Source of the DNA: Bordetella parapertussis
Lineage (GTDB): Bacteria; Pseudomonadota; Gammaproteobacteria; Burkholderiales; Burkholderiaceae_B
Direction: 5' to 3'
Length of the DNA stretch: 64,000 nt
Assembly: GCA_945895265.1 (NCBI GenBank)
Contig: CAMDEF010000007.1
Coordinates: 1 to 64,000, forward strand
Made by a program: the position numbers and the translations under genes. The notes under the pieces were generated by a model. That model had not been told where the DNA came from. It searched no databases and was given only the letters and a program-made list of their open reading frames with translations. Below are positions 44,242-52,872 of this stretch, piece after piece; the first letter of the stretch is position 1; each line of letters starts with the position of its first letter.

Positions 44242-45333
44242 TCAGCTAAAACCAGCAGCAGCTCGGCCAAGCCGGTCTTGAACCCCCGCCCACTCAAGCC
44301 CTGTCGGGGGCGTTTGCCAAAGCAACTGGCTGTACCCCTGCTGGTCTAGCGCGCGCAGGGTGGCATACAGCACGCGACTATAGGCTGCAGGGTCGTTGGG
44401 TAGAGTGATCCAATCAAGCCTCTCGTTCGAAGCAGGCGCAATACGCTGAGCCGTATGCACTACGACAGCAATACGCTGCTCTGGTGCGAGTTTGGCAGTT
44501 TGGGTCGCCAGCACACTTTCCAACTCGGACGCACGCACCAAGCGCAGCGGCGTCTGCGGCGCGTAATGAGACTTTAAAGCACCCGAAACGCGCGGTGCTT
44601 GGGCATCGGGTGCTGCGATCTCTTGATTTAACACTTCGGCAAGCTGGGCGGCGGTAATGTGCCCGGGGCGCAACAGCACCGGCCCCACGCCTTGGTCGAG
44701 TCGCGATAAATCGACGATAGTAGATTCGATACCAACGTCGCTCGCTCCCCCTTCAAGCACCGGCATGCCTTGGGCAACCGGTTCAGGAAACTCGTGTCGC
44801 ACATGGGCGGCTGTGGTCGGTGACACCTGACCAAATTTGTTGGCCGATGGGCCAGCAACGCCGCCTTGACCTGACGCACGCGTCGCAGCAAACCCACGCA
44901 ACAAAGCTTGGGCCACTGGGTGCGAAGGGCAGCGCAAACCAATGCTGTCTTGCCCGCCACTGACAACTGAAGAGATGTGTGCAGCGCGCTTCAAAATCAG
45001 CGTGAGTGGGCCGGGCCAAAACGCATCAATTAACAACTGCGCCTCAGGCGGTACGGTGGCCGCCCAATACAACAAATCAGCCTCTGGGGTGACGTGCACG
45101 ATGACGGGGTGATTAGAGGGCCTGCCTTTTGCCTGATAGATGCGTTCAACCGCTAACGCACTTTCAGCATCCGCCCCCAGACCGTAAACCGTTTCTGTTG
45201 GAAAGGCAACCAAGCCTTGCTGCGCCAAGACCTCGATCGCGAGAGCAATCTCGGCTGCACTTGCACTTGCACTTGCATTGGCACTTGCTCTTGCGCTTGT
45301 GTCTGTGCTCGCGCTTACACCTGCACTTGCCAT
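44242..45333 (-). CDS. tsaC: L-threonylcarbamoyladenylate synthase, Sua5-type
   Basis: About 363 residues: a YrdC domain (GLVAFPTETVYGLGADA, YQAKGRPSNHPVIVHV, GGVAGPSANKFGQVSPT) and a C-terminal Sua5 domain with VSGALKSHYAPQTPL. It makes threonylcarbamoyl-AMP from threonine, bicarbonate and ATP for t6A37 of tRNA. The start is uncertain: ATG at 45333, or GTG at 45366 just after the purK stop. The N-terminal 20 residues are an Ala/Ser/Thr low-complexity stretch from a hexamer repeat. It is last in the purC-purE-purK-tsaC series. A 7-bp GTCCGAC/GTCGGAC hairpin lies 30 bp after the stop but has no T-run. Confidence 0.9.
   Translation of the reverse strand: MASAGVSASTDTSARASANASASASAAEIALAIEVLAQQGLVAFPTETVYGLGADAESALAVERIYQAKGRPSNHPVIVHVTPEADLLYWAATVPPEAQLLIDAFWPGPLTLILKRAAHISSVVSGGQDSIGLRCPSHPVAQALLRGFAATRASGQGGVAGPSANKFGQVSPTTAAHVRHEFPEPVAQGMPVLEGGASDVGIESTIVDLSRLDQGVGPVLLRPGHITAAQLAEVLNQEIAAPDAQAPRVSGALKSHYAPQTPLRLVRASELESVLATQTAKLAPEQRIAVVVHTAQRIAPASNERLDWITLPNDPAAYSRVLYATLRALDQQGYSQLLWQTPPTGLEWAGVQDRLGRAAAGFS
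45257..45328 (-). repeat. Degenerate hexanucleotide repeat at the start of tsaC
   Basis: Twelve 6-bp units of the GCACTT type (plus-strand reading), with three exact copies at the left end, encode an Ala-Ser-rich N-terminal tail. The unit equals two codons, so unit number changes do not shift the frame. The repeat directly follows the most likely ATG. Confidence 0.85.
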
Positions 45334-45367
45334 CGCATTCACAACAGGTTGATCACGCTCTGACACG

Positions 45368-46519
45368 TCAAGGAGCCACTGGTAAACGCAAGAGGCTAAC
45401 CACTCGGTGCGCCGCAGCAATCGCCTCAGCCAAGGTGTTGCCCACGCAATTCACGTGGCCCATTTTGCGACCCCGGCGGGCTTCGCGCTTGCCGTACAAA
45501 TGTAGCGAGGCACCCTGCACCGCCAACACACCCGACCAATCAGGTTCGGTTTGGGTATCGGTCTCGTCGGTGTACCAAGCATCGCCCAAAATATTGAGCA
45601 TCACCACGGGTGTTAGCAACTGCGTACTGCCTAACGGTAAGCGTGCCATCACGCGCGCCTGCTGTTCAAACTGACTCGTCACGCACGAGTTCATGGTGTA
45701 GTGGCCGCTATTATGTGGACGCGGCGCGATTTCGTTGACCAGCAACTGACCATCACGCAAGATAAAAAACTCAACGCACAGTACGCCCTGATACTTCAAC
45801 CCATTCGCAATCGCCAGAGCCGCCTGCGTTGCACGTTGTGCGAAGGGTGTTGGCTGTGTGTCAACGGTCGATACCGCCAAAATGCCGTGATCATGCACAT
45901 TTGATGCCACCGGAAACACCTTGCACTGACCGTCGAGACCGCGCGCCATCACAACCGATAATTCTTCTTGTAGATCAAGCATCGCTTCAAGCACACAGGG
46001 CACGGCACCGAACTCTTCGAAGGCAGCCAACGCCTCAGCGCACGTGTGCACACGCGCCTGCCCTTTGCCGTCATAGCCTAGACGAGCGACTTTTAAAATC
46101 CCCGGAAACAAATGTGCACCCGCGGCGCGCAAATCATCTGCCGAATGTACCGGCGTATAGGGAGCGACCGCCACCCCCTGGCTCGCGATGTAAGCTTTTT
46201 CGGTAATGCGATCTTGTACGATTTCAACCGCCTGAGCGCCAGGAGTCACTCGGCAATGCTTGGCTAATTTTTTTAAACTCGTGGCCGGAACATTCTCAAA
46301 CTCGGTCGTCACAGCTCGACACTGTCGTGTTAAGCGCAGCAATCCTTCTTCGTCATCAAACTCAGCCTGGATATGCATATCGGCAACTGAGGCCGCTGGG
46401 CCTTCGGGTGCAGGATCGAGCACAACTACGCGATACCCCAAAGACTGAGCAGCCTGACAAAACATGCGACCTAGCTGCCCACCACCCATCAGGCCTAACC
46501 ATTCACCCGGCAAGATCAC
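45368..46519 (-). CDS. purK: 5-(carboxyamino)imidazole ribonucleotide synthase
   Basis: 383 residues of ATP-grasp fold. LGLMGGGQLGRMFCQAAQSLGYRV opens the protein (motif GGGQLGRM), followed by TTEFENVPA, ILKVARLGYDGKGQ and NEIAPRPHNSGHYT. It carboxylates AIR with ATP and bicarbonate to N5-CAIR for PurE. I start it at GTG 46519, which overlaps the purE stop as GTGA with AAGGT 7 nt upstream; a longer frame to 46558 would overlap purE by 43 bp and lacks family sequence. Confidence 0.93.
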   Translation of the reverse strand: MILPGEWLGLMGGGQLGRMFCQAAQSLGYRVVVLDPAPEGPAASVADMHIQAEFDDEEGLLRLTRQCRAVTTEFENVPATSLKKLAKHCRVTPGAQAVEIVQDRITEKAYIASQGVAVAPYTPVHSADDLRAAGAHLFPGILKVARLGYDGKGQARVHTCAEALAAFEEFGAVPCVLEAMLDLQEELSVVMARGLDGQCKVFPVASNVHDHGILAVSTVDTQPTPFAQRATQAALAIANGLKYQGVLCVEFFILRDGQLLVNEIAPRPHNSGHYTMNSCVTSQFEQQARVMARLPLGSTQLLTPVVMLNILGDAWYTDETDTQTEPDWSGVLAVQGASLHLYGKREARRGRKMGHVNCVGNTLAEAIAAAHRVVSLLRLPVAP

Positions 46520-47079
46520 AGAGGCACCTTCATTGCACGCGCAGTTTCGGTTTGACACGCACGAAACGCACGTAATTGCTCGCGTAACGCACCATCGGTT
46601 GTCGCCAAGTTTGCAATCACGTGCAACGCCGCGTTTGCCGCACCGGCCTCACCAATTGCAAAGGTCGCAACAGGGATACCCTTTGGCATTTGCACAATGG
46701 AGAGCAACGAGTCTTCGCCACGCAGAAATTTAGAAGGCACCGGCACGCCAAAGACAGGCACCTCAGTGAGCGCCGCCATCATGCCAGGCAAATGCGCCGC
46801 GCCACCCGCGCCCGCAATAATGGCCCGCAAGCCACGACCTGCCGCAGCAGCCCCATAATCAGCCATATCCTGAGGCATCCGGTGTGCTGACACAACCCGC
46901 GCTTCGCAAGCGATACCAAAATCATTGAGCATATTGACCGCGTGTTGCATGACCTCCCAATCGCTTGAGGAGCCCATGACGACACCAACGATTGGCGAAG
47001 CTGCTGCTGAGGATTCGCCGACAACGCCTGACGCAGTCGATACCTTTGCGTTGGTGGCGGCACTAGAAGTAGAGGACAT
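46516..47079 (-). CDS. purE: N5-CAIR mutase
   Basis: 187 residues. VGVVMGSSSDWEVM, VVSAHRMPQDM and AGAGGAAHLPGMMAALT are the PurE signatures, with the SAH histidine that moves the carboxylate. The first 28 residues are a Ser/Ala-rich tail not found in E. coli PurE. It converts N5-CAIR to CAIR and is coupled to purK by a 4-bp overlap. Confidence 0.95.
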   Translation of the reverse strand: MSSTSSAATNAKVSTASGVVGESSAAASPIVGVVMGSSSDWEVMQHAVNMLNDFGIACEARVVSAHRMPQDMADYGAAAAGRGLRAIIAGAGGAAHLPGMMAALTEVPVFGVPVPSKFLRGEDSLLSIVQMPKGIPVATFAIGEAGAANAALHVIANLATTDGALREQLRAFRACQTETARAMKVPL

Positions 47080-47141
47080 ATCAAAGCCCTGTTAAAGGTT
47101 GAACCCGCAACAAACAATATAACGGTGGTGACCCGAAGGCC

Positions 47142-48023
47142 TCAGGCCACCAAACGATCAAGTGCCTCACGATATTTAGCGGCAGTTTTAGCGATCACTT
47201 CGGCTGGCAATCTTGGCGCAGGCGGTGTCTTGCCCCAATCTTGCGTTTCAAGATAGTCGCGTACAAATTGCTTGTCAAAGGAGGGGGGGCTAATGCCTTC
47301 GCGATAGCCATCCGCAGGCCAAAAGCGCGATGAATCGGGCGTGAGCACCTCATCCATCAAATGCAGAGTTCCGTTTGCATCAAGCCCGAACTCGAACTTG
47401 GTATCAGCAATCATGATGCCTTTGGTCGCGGCAAACGTTGCAGCCTCAGAATACAAACGCAAGGTGACCTCGCGAATGCGTTCTGCCATTTCGAGACCGA
47501 TTTCTTTGATCACGTAATCAAAATCTACATTTTCGTCATGCAAGCCAAACTCTGCTTTGGCAGCTGGCGTAAAAATTGGTGCGGGCAACTTACCGGCCTG
47601 CTTGAGCCCAGCGGGTAACGCAATCCCACAGACTGAGCCGCTGGCCTGGTAATCTTTCCAACCCGAGCCAATCAAATAGCCACGTGCGACGGCCTCGACC
47701 AAAATTGGCTTTAAGCGTTTCACAACGACAGCACGACCGATCACTTGCTCACGTTCGGCTGCGGTCACCACATCTTCAGGGTTGATGCCCGTTGAATGAT
47801 TGGGCAACACGTGGGCGAGCTTGGCCAGCCAAAAGTCTGTAAGTTCTTTGAGCACCTGGCCTTTGCCTGGGATCGGATCATCCAAAATCACATCAAAGGC
47901 AGAGATACGATCGGTTGCAACAATCAGCAACTTGTCGTCGCCCACCGCATACATATCGCGCACTTTTCCTCGCGCCAGCAAAGGTAGGGACTGGATCGAA
48001 GACTGAAGAATCGTGAGAGCCAC
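47142..48023 (-). CDS. purC: SAICAR synthetase
   Basis: 293 residues, the length of Bordetella-type Pur[34 protein letters not shown] and DSSRFWP are typical (motif GKVRDMY at the ATP site). It joins aspartate to CAIR. The likely start is GTG at 48023, giving MALTILQSS, with AGG about 8 nt upstream; the frame continues 23 codons further without family resemblance. purE follows after 62 bp. Confidence 0.92.
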   Translation of the reverse strand: MALTILQSSIQSLPLLARGKVRDMYAVGDDKLLIVATDRISAFDVILDDPIPGKGQVLKELTDFWLAKLAHVLPNHSTGINPEDVVTAAEREQVIGRAVVVKRLKPILVEAVARGYLIGSGWKDYQASGSVCGIALPAGLKQAGKLPAPIFTPAAKAEFGLHDENVDFDYVIKEIGLEMAERIREVTLRLYSEAATFAATKGIMIADTKFEFGLDANGTLHLMDEVLTPDSSRFWPADGYREGISPPSFDKQFVRDYLETQDWGKTPPAPRLPAEVIAKTAAKYREALDRLVA

Positions 48024-48103
48024 AGCGAAGCCTATAAAAGTGAAAGCGAGCTTCCGCCCGCTTAAATCTTGAAGATGAGCTGATTTTAACAAGAAGTACA
48101 GCG

Positions 48104-48388
48104 TTAACCTTTTTGTAAGTCTTGCTCGGCTAAAGCGATGAGCTCAGCCGAGACGCCGCGATTTTTAAGGGCTTGGACTAAGCGTGCCATCGAAGCATTA
48201 ACGCTCTGGGCTTCGTCGCGCCGCAAGCCATCGCTTAGGTAGGATTTCAACAACGTTTGATAGCCCGTAAAGCCCCGCTGCGGGGCGATGGCCTTTAAAG
48301 AATCGACAACATCAACAGGGATTCTTAAGGTGATCGAGGTCATCGGGCGGCTGTGCTGTAGGCGGGCTTTTAGTCGATCATTGAGCAT
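48104..48388 (-). CDS. brnA: BrnA-type antitoxin
   Basis: 94 residues. [20 protein letters not shown] and [19 protein letters not shown] match the ribbon-helix-helix region of BrnA (CopG-like) antitoxins. It neutralises BrnT and represses the operon. It overlaps brnT by 11 bp, toxin gene first, the usual BrnTA order. Confidence 0.88.
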   Translation of the reverse strand: MLNDRLKARLQHSRPMTSITLRIPVDVVDSLKAIAPQRGFTGYQTLLKSYLSDGLRRDEAQSVNASMARLVQALKNRGVSAELIALAEQDLQKG

Positions 48389-48689
48389 ATAAGACCTCTT
48401 CTTCAGGCTCTGCCCGTCGGGCAGAAATTATTCGAATGAACGCGTGATCGACTTCAATGTGCACGACAAACAGCAGGCAACCAGTTTGATCGAAGCCAAT
48501 CACAGCCTCGCGCTGTTCGTCATGACGCGATGCATCGATCAAGATGAACAATGGGTCATCAAACACCGTAGCGGCATCGTCAAAACTCACACCATGCTTA
48601 CGCTGGTTTGCCAATGCTTTGTTGCGACTCCAGACAAAAGTCGAGCCATTGATATCAGAGCGGTTCTCAAGTTCTAGGATGATAGCCAT
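48378..48689 (-). CDS. brnT: BrnT-type ribonuclease toxin
   Basis: 103 residues. FVWSRNKALANQRKHGVSFDDAATVFDD is the BrnT core (short motif NQRKHGVSF), and IRIISARRAEPEEE is the C-terminal strand with catalytic arginines. BrnT is a RelE-fold RNase that stops translation. The ATG at 48689 has no clear Shine-Dalgarno; a longer frame to 48797 runs through the promoter region and is unlikely. Confidence 0.9.
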   Translation of the reverse strand: MAIILELENRSDINGSTFVWSRNKALANQRKHGVSFDDAATVFDDPLFILIDASRHDEQREAVIGFDQTGCLLFVVHIEVDHAFIRIISARRAEPEEEVLYAQ

Positions 48690-48697
48690 TGTGTTTA

Positions 48698-48749
48698 CTT
48701 TGTCAATACTCTTGTAAAGACAAAGGTCCTTTTGCCAAAAAGTTGGCAA
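48698..48749 (-). promoter_or_regulatory. brnTA promoter with two inverted repeats
   Basis: On the minus strand TTGGCA (48733-48738), a 16-bp spacer and TACAAG (48711-48716) form a possible promoter. Two dyads flank it: TTGCCAA/TTGGCAA (48732-48738 and 48743-48749, 4-bp loop) and CTTTGTC/GACAAAG (48698-48704 and 48719-48725). They are good candidates for BrnA autoregulation sites. Confidence 0.6.
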
Positions 48750-48821
48750 CAATGGGCTCGGACGAGGATATTTGCAAGGCAACCGAGACAAAACCATCTA
48801 GCCCTATCTGGCCGCGATAGC

Positions 48822-48860
48822 AAAAAGCCCCTCTAACCGAGTTGGTGAGAGGGGCTTTTT
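48822..48860. terminator. Bidirectional rho-independent terminator after fba
   Basis: AAAAAGCCCCTCT (48822-48834) pairs perfectly with AGAGGGGCTTTTT (48848-48860), with a 13-nt loop that can pair further (ACC/GGT). T-runs are present in both directions. It separates fba from the brnTA unit on the minus strand. Confidence 0.9.
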
Positions 48861-48915
48861 ACTTTGCACAGCGGCGCCTCTGAAGGCGCTAGCCTGACCG
48901 AACGACCTGCGAAAA

Positions 48916-48958
48916 GTTTTACTGTCTGACCTGCACCAGTTTTACTGTACAACCTGCG
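48916..48958. repeat. Partial tandem duplication of the fba 3' end
   Basis: GTTTTACTGT followed by an ACCTGC-type end occurs at 48939-48958, which includes the fba stop codon and last codons, and again at 48916-48935, with 16 of 20 bases identical and a period of 23 bp. A third partial copy (GACCTGC) starts at 48904. The copies downstream of the stop are non-coding. Confidence 0.7.
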
Positions 48959-50006
48959 ACAGCTTGCCCGCCGAGTACTGGCCTGCGATGTCTTGCAGTG
49001 AAACCACTTTGATTTTACTGGCGTTGCCTGCAGTACCGAACTGCTGATATCGCTGAACACAAATGGCCTTAGCCGCTTCGCGGGCTGGCTTGAGGTATTC
49101 ACGCGGGTCAAACTTACCTGGATTTTCAGCAAAGAAACGGCGAATCGCACCCGTCATCGCCAAGCGGATATCGGTGTCAATATTGATTTTACGCACGCCG
49201 AACTTGATCGCCTCTTGGATCTCTTCAACAGGCACGCCATAGGTTTCTTTCATGTCGCCGCCGAACTGACGGATTTCAGCCAACAAATCCTGAGGCACAC
49301 TTGAACTGCCGTGCATCACGAGGTGCGTATTGGGTAAACGTTTGTTGATTTCTTTGATACGCGAAATCGACAGAATATCGCCAGTGGGCTTGCGCGTAAA
49401 CTTGTACGCACCGTGGCTCGTGCCAATTGCAATGGCCAAGGCATCCAATTGTGTGTTACGCACAAAGTCAGCGGCTTGCTCGGGGTCAGTTAACAACTGA
49501 TCCATTGTGAGCTTGCCATCAGCACCGTGGCCGTCTTCTTTATCGCCTTGCATGGTTTCGAGCGAACCCAGACAGCCGAGCTCACCCTCGACGGTAACGC
49601 CCAACTTATGTGCCATGTCGACGACTTGCTTGGTGACCGCGACGTTGTAATCGTAGTCAGCAATCGACTTGCCGTCTTCTTTCAACGAGCCGTCCATCAT
49701 GACGCTTGAAAACCCAAGATCGATGGCGCCCTGGCAAATCTTGGGCGACTGCCCATGATCTTGGTGCATCACGACAGGGATCTGTGGATAGGACTCAACG
49801 GCCGCCTGAATCAAATATTTAAGAAAGCCCTCGCCCGCGTATTTGCGTGCACCTGCCGAGGCCTGCATGATCACCGGGCTGTCGGTTTGAGCGGCCGCCT
49901 CCATGATGGCTTGAACCTGTTCGAGGTTGTTCACGTTGAAGGCGGGAATGCCATAACCATGCTCAGCGGCATGATCCAAAAGCTGGCGCATAGAGACGAG
50001 TGCCAT
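48942..50006 (-). CDS. fba: Class II fructose-bisphosphate aldolase (Calvin-cycle subtype)
   Basis: 354 residues. [12 protein letters not shown] contains the zinc-binding His pair, and [23 protein letters not shown] and [11 protein letters not shown] are class II features; the length and the ending region fit the CbbA subtype. It splits fructose 1,6-bisphosphate to GAP and DHAP. AAGGAT lies 8 nt before the ATG. A terminator follows 80 bp after the stop. Confidence 0.95.
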   Translation of the reverse strand: MALVSMRQLLDHAAEHGYGIPAFNVNNLEQVQAIMEAAAQTDSPVIMQASAGARKYAGEGFLKYLIQAAVESYPQIPVVMHQDHGQSPKICQGAIDLGFSSVMMDGSLKEDGKSIADYDYNVAVTKQVVDMAHKLGVTVEGELGCLGSLETMQGDKEDGHGADGKLTMDQLLTDPEQAADFVRNTQLDALAIAIGTSHGAYKFTRKPTGDILSISRIKEINKRLPNTHLVMHGSSSVPQDLLAEIRQFGGDMKETYGVPVEEIQEAIKFGVRKINIDTDIRLAMTGAIRRFFAENPGKFDPREYLKPAREAAKAICVQRYQQFGTAGNASKIKVVSLQDIAGQYSAGKLSQVVQ

Positions 50007-50145
50007 GAGAAATCCTTTTTTAGAGCAAAATGACGGGATGGAGGATGAATTAACCCGTTATTTTACGGCAGCATGACAGCATTTGCCCTGAAAACACCCC
50101 AAATTCGGGTTTAGCCCTATCCAGCCAAAATATTGAGACGCCCTG

Positions 50146-51300
50146 ATGCCAGCTAACCACCCAAATCCTGCAGCCTTTCCATTCATTTCATGGGAAAAAG
50201 ACGGTGAGATTCAGTCACTGCCGTGGCGTTCTGAAAATAATTGGACTCCCCCAAAACGCACTGTTTTAGCCGATGACACGATGACCGCCGATATCGCCTA
50301 TCGGCTCGCAAGTGAAGGCGTTGGCCTCATCTGGACCGGTGACTTTCAAAATGCCCGCCAATTACTGCAAGCACTCGGTCGGCGCACCGCAAAACGCCGC
50401 GTCAAGTATGCCGAGCAACCCTACCCCGAACGCTTTCATCAGGTACGACTCGCGCGCGCGCAACGCGCACGCACGCTGGGCATGTTGCTACTGAGCTTCG
50501 AACCCCACCACGCTTTGACCCTGCGCCGCGCGCCTGAGGTAGCAACCGCCTGCCTGGCGGCGTATGGCGACGACGCTGAGCCCTATGTCATGCCCATGAC
50601 CGAGCTTCTAGGCGTCATCAGCGCCTATGAGTGGCGCAAAAAAGGGGTCGAGGTGCCCGCATTGCAAGACCGCATACACCCACACTATGGAGTGTTTGCC
50701 CCGATTCGCTCGGAGTATCTGGATTTGGTCAGTCAGGCGTTTCGGGCGAGCCCTCTGTCGATCGTGACCGCGTTTGACGTGGGCACTGGCACGGGCGTGC
50801 TCGCAGCCTTGTTAGTCAAGCAAGGCGTCAAGCGCGTCGTCGGCACCGACACCAGCGCACGTGCATTGTTGTGCGCGCAAGACAACGTCAATCGTTTGAA
50901 CATGGGTAAGCAAATTACTTTGCAACAAAGTGATTTGTTTCCTGAGGGGCAAGCCGATTTGATTGTGTGTAACCCACCTTGGTTGCCGGGGCGGCCTGCC
51001 TCAACGCTTGAACAAGCTGTTTACGATCAAGATCAGCACATGCTGTTGGGCTTTTTGTCAGGGCTCAGCAAACACCTTGCACCCAAAGGCCAAGGTTGGC
51101 TGATTTTGTCGGATCTGGCCGAACACCTTGGCTTACGTAGCCGCGCGGCGCTGCTCGCTGCAATTGAGCGCGCCGGCTTGGTCGTGCTCGAGCGACTCGA
51201 CACGCGGCCGATTCACCCCAAAGCCAAAGAAGAGGCTGACCCGTTAGCTGATGCACGGCGCGCCGAGGTAACTTCGCTGTGGAGGCTGGCTGTCGGCTAA
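50146..51300 (+). CDS. Class I SAM-dependent methyltransferase
   Basis: 384 residues. The SAM-binding motif AFDVGTGTGVLAALL is followed by VVGTDTSARALLCAQDN and the catalytic motif VCNPPWLPGRP. NPPW/NPPY marks methyltransferases acting on amide or amino nitrogen (PrmC, RsmC, N6-adenine enzymes). About 190 N-terminal residues form a separate domain that may recognise the substrate. The target is unknown. It is divergent from fba and converges with mogA (4-bp stop overlap). Confidence 0.85.
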   Translation: MPANHPNPAAFPFISWEKDGEIQSLPWRSENNWTPPKRTVLADDTMTADIAYRLASEGVGLIWTGDFQNARQLLQALGRRTAKRRVKYAEQPYPERFHQVRLARAQRARTLGMLLLSFEPHHALTLRRAPEVATACLAAYGDDAEPYVMPMTELLGVISAYEWRKKGVEVPALQDRIHPHYGVFAPIRSEYLDLVSQAFRASPLSIVTAFDVGTGTGVLAALLVKQGVKRVVGTDTSARALLCAQDNVNRLNMGKQITLQQSDLFPEGQADLIVCNPPWLPGRPASTLEQAVYDQDQHMLLGFLSGLSKHLAPKGQGWLILSDLAEHLGLRSRAALLAAIERAGLVVLERLDTRPIHPKAKEEADPLADARRAEVTSLWRLAVG

Positions 51301-51917
51301 GCCGCAGGTGGCCGACGAGCCGACTTGGGACGAAAGCCTTTGACCACGGCATCGTGGGTTTCAATATAGGGCCCGCCGATCAGATCAATACAGTAAGGAA
51401 CAGCAGCGAAGATACCCGACACCACGACGCTGCCGTCCTCACGTTTGAGACCCTCAAGCGTCTCACTGATGGCTTTGGGCTGCCCTGGCAAATTGATAAT
51501 GAGGGCAGCGTGGCCTTCAATCTCGCGCAACACAGCCACCTGACGCGACAAGATCGCGGTAGGCACAAACTGCAAGCTGATTTGCCGCATTTGTTCGCCA
51601 AACCCAGGCATCTCGCGCGTGGCGACGGCTTGCGTGGCTTCGGGCGTCACATCGCGCCGCGCAGGGCCCGTGCCGCCGGTTGTCAGCACGAGGTGACAAC
51701 GCTCGATATCCACTAACTCGATCAACGCGGCTGAAATCTCTTTCGTTTCGTCTTGAATCAGGCGAGACACCGTTTGCACGGGCGACGACACTGCGCGCTC
51801 AAGCCAAGCCTGCAGCGCGGGGATACCTTGGTCTTCGTACACGCCTTTAGAGGCTCGGTCTGACACCGAGACTATGCCAACACGCAAGGTTTCTGAAGTA
51901 GCGATGGTTTGCGTCAT
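51297..51917 (-). CDS. mogA: Molybdopterin adenylyltransferase
   Basis: 206 residues. VGIVSVSDRASKGVYEDQG opens the protein and VLTTGGTGPARRDVTPEA is the MogA/MoaB nucleotide-binding loop (TTGGTG). It adenylates molybdopterin before molybdenum insertion. No other molybdenum cofactor gene is in the window. Confidence 0.92.
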   Translation of the reverse strand: MTQTIATSETLRVGIVSVSDRASKGVYEDQGIPALQAWLERAVSSPVQTVSRLIQDETKEISAALIELVDIERCHLVLTTGGTGPARRDVTPEATQAVATREMPGFGEQMRQISLQFVPTAILSRQVAVLREIEGHAALIINLPGQPKAISETLEGLKREDGSVVVSGIFAAVPYCIDLIGGPYIETHDAVVKGFRPKSARRPPAA

Positions 51918-51960
51918 AAATTTACCTAAACAAGAATGGTCAAATCAGCCGCTAATTTAC

Positions 51961-51981
51961 CAGTAACCAGTAACCAGTAAC
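51961..51981. repeat. Three tandem copies of a 7-mer
   Basis: CAGTAAC is repeated exactly three times in the 181-bp gap between the NitT/TauT permease gene and mogA, followed by a degenerate CAATCAA. The rest of the gap shows nothing I can assign. Confidence 0.8.
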
Positions 51982-52098
51982 CAATCAACTCGCGGTAAGC
52001 GAACAAAGACAAACTGAACGCCGCGCGGTGTTGCGGGGCTTACCTCTCAGCGCCCGCCTGCAAAGCCCTGAGAACGCGATCGCTTCACCAATCAGCCA

Positions 52099-52872
52099 TT
52101 AACGACTTTTGCTCCAAGCTTCGTATAACTTTCTAAACGCGCTATCCAACAAAAATCCCAACAGACCAATCAGCACCACGGTTGCCATTAACTCGTCATA
52201 TGACAAACGATCGCGCGTATCCAAAATAAAATAACCCAAGCCCGCCGACACGCCTAGCATTTCGCAGGGCACCAACACAATCCAAACAATCCCGATGGCC
52301 AAGCGAGTACCGGTCAACACATGCCCCAAAATACCTGGGAGGATGACGCCTTTTAAGGTCTCCCATCCTGTCGCCGACAAGCTTTTTGAAAGCTGCAACC
52401 AGCGCCGATCAAGCTGACGTACACCGGCAAGCGTGTTGAGCATGATGGGCCACATCGCAGCAAAGGCCAATAAAAAATAAACCGGTCGATCACCGACACC
52501 AAAGGCCATCACCGCGATCGGCGTCCAAGATAACGGCGAAATCATTCGTAAAAACTGAAACGCTGGAGATAACGTTGCATTAGCGCCCGCAGAGGCGCCA
52601 AGCAGTAACCCAAGGGGTACGCCGACAAGCAAGGCTAACCCAAGCCCAACCGCGACCCGCTGCAAACTTACCGCGATATGAATCCAGATCTCGCCGCTCT
52701 GCAGCAACGTAAAGAGGGCCACTAAAGAGGGGCCAGGCGCAAAACGTTGGCCCATTGAACCGGGCGTTGCAAACGGCACCGTCAGCAACCACCACAGCGC
52801 GAACAGTAAAAAAATTCCTGCGATCCCCTGCAACGCCCGCCAAGCAGTGTGCGTTTTTTGCTGAGCTGCCAT
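52099..52872 (-). CDS. NitT/TauT-type ABC importer permease
   Basis: 257 residues with about six membrane segments. The EAA-type cytoplasmic loop (LSATGWETLKGVILPGI) is typical of SsuC/TauC/NrtB permeases. It forms the channel homodimer. Its ATG overlaps the binding-protein stop by one base (TAATG). Substrate: nitrate, sulfonate, or a thiamine-precursor-like compound; sequence alone does not tell. Confidence 0.88.
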   Translation of the reverse strand: MAAQQKTHTAWRALQGIAGIFLLFALWWLLTVPFATPGSMGQRFAPGPSLVALFTLLQSGEIWIHIAVSLQRVAVGLGLALLVGVPLGLLLGASAGANATLSPAFQFLRMISPLSWTPIAVMAFGVGDRPVYFLLAFAAMWPIMLNTLAGVRQLDRRWLQLSKSLSATGWETLKGVILPGILGHVLTGTRLAIGIVWIVLVPCEMLGVSAGLGYFILDTRDRLSYDELMATVVLIGLLGFLLDSAFRKLYEAWSKSR

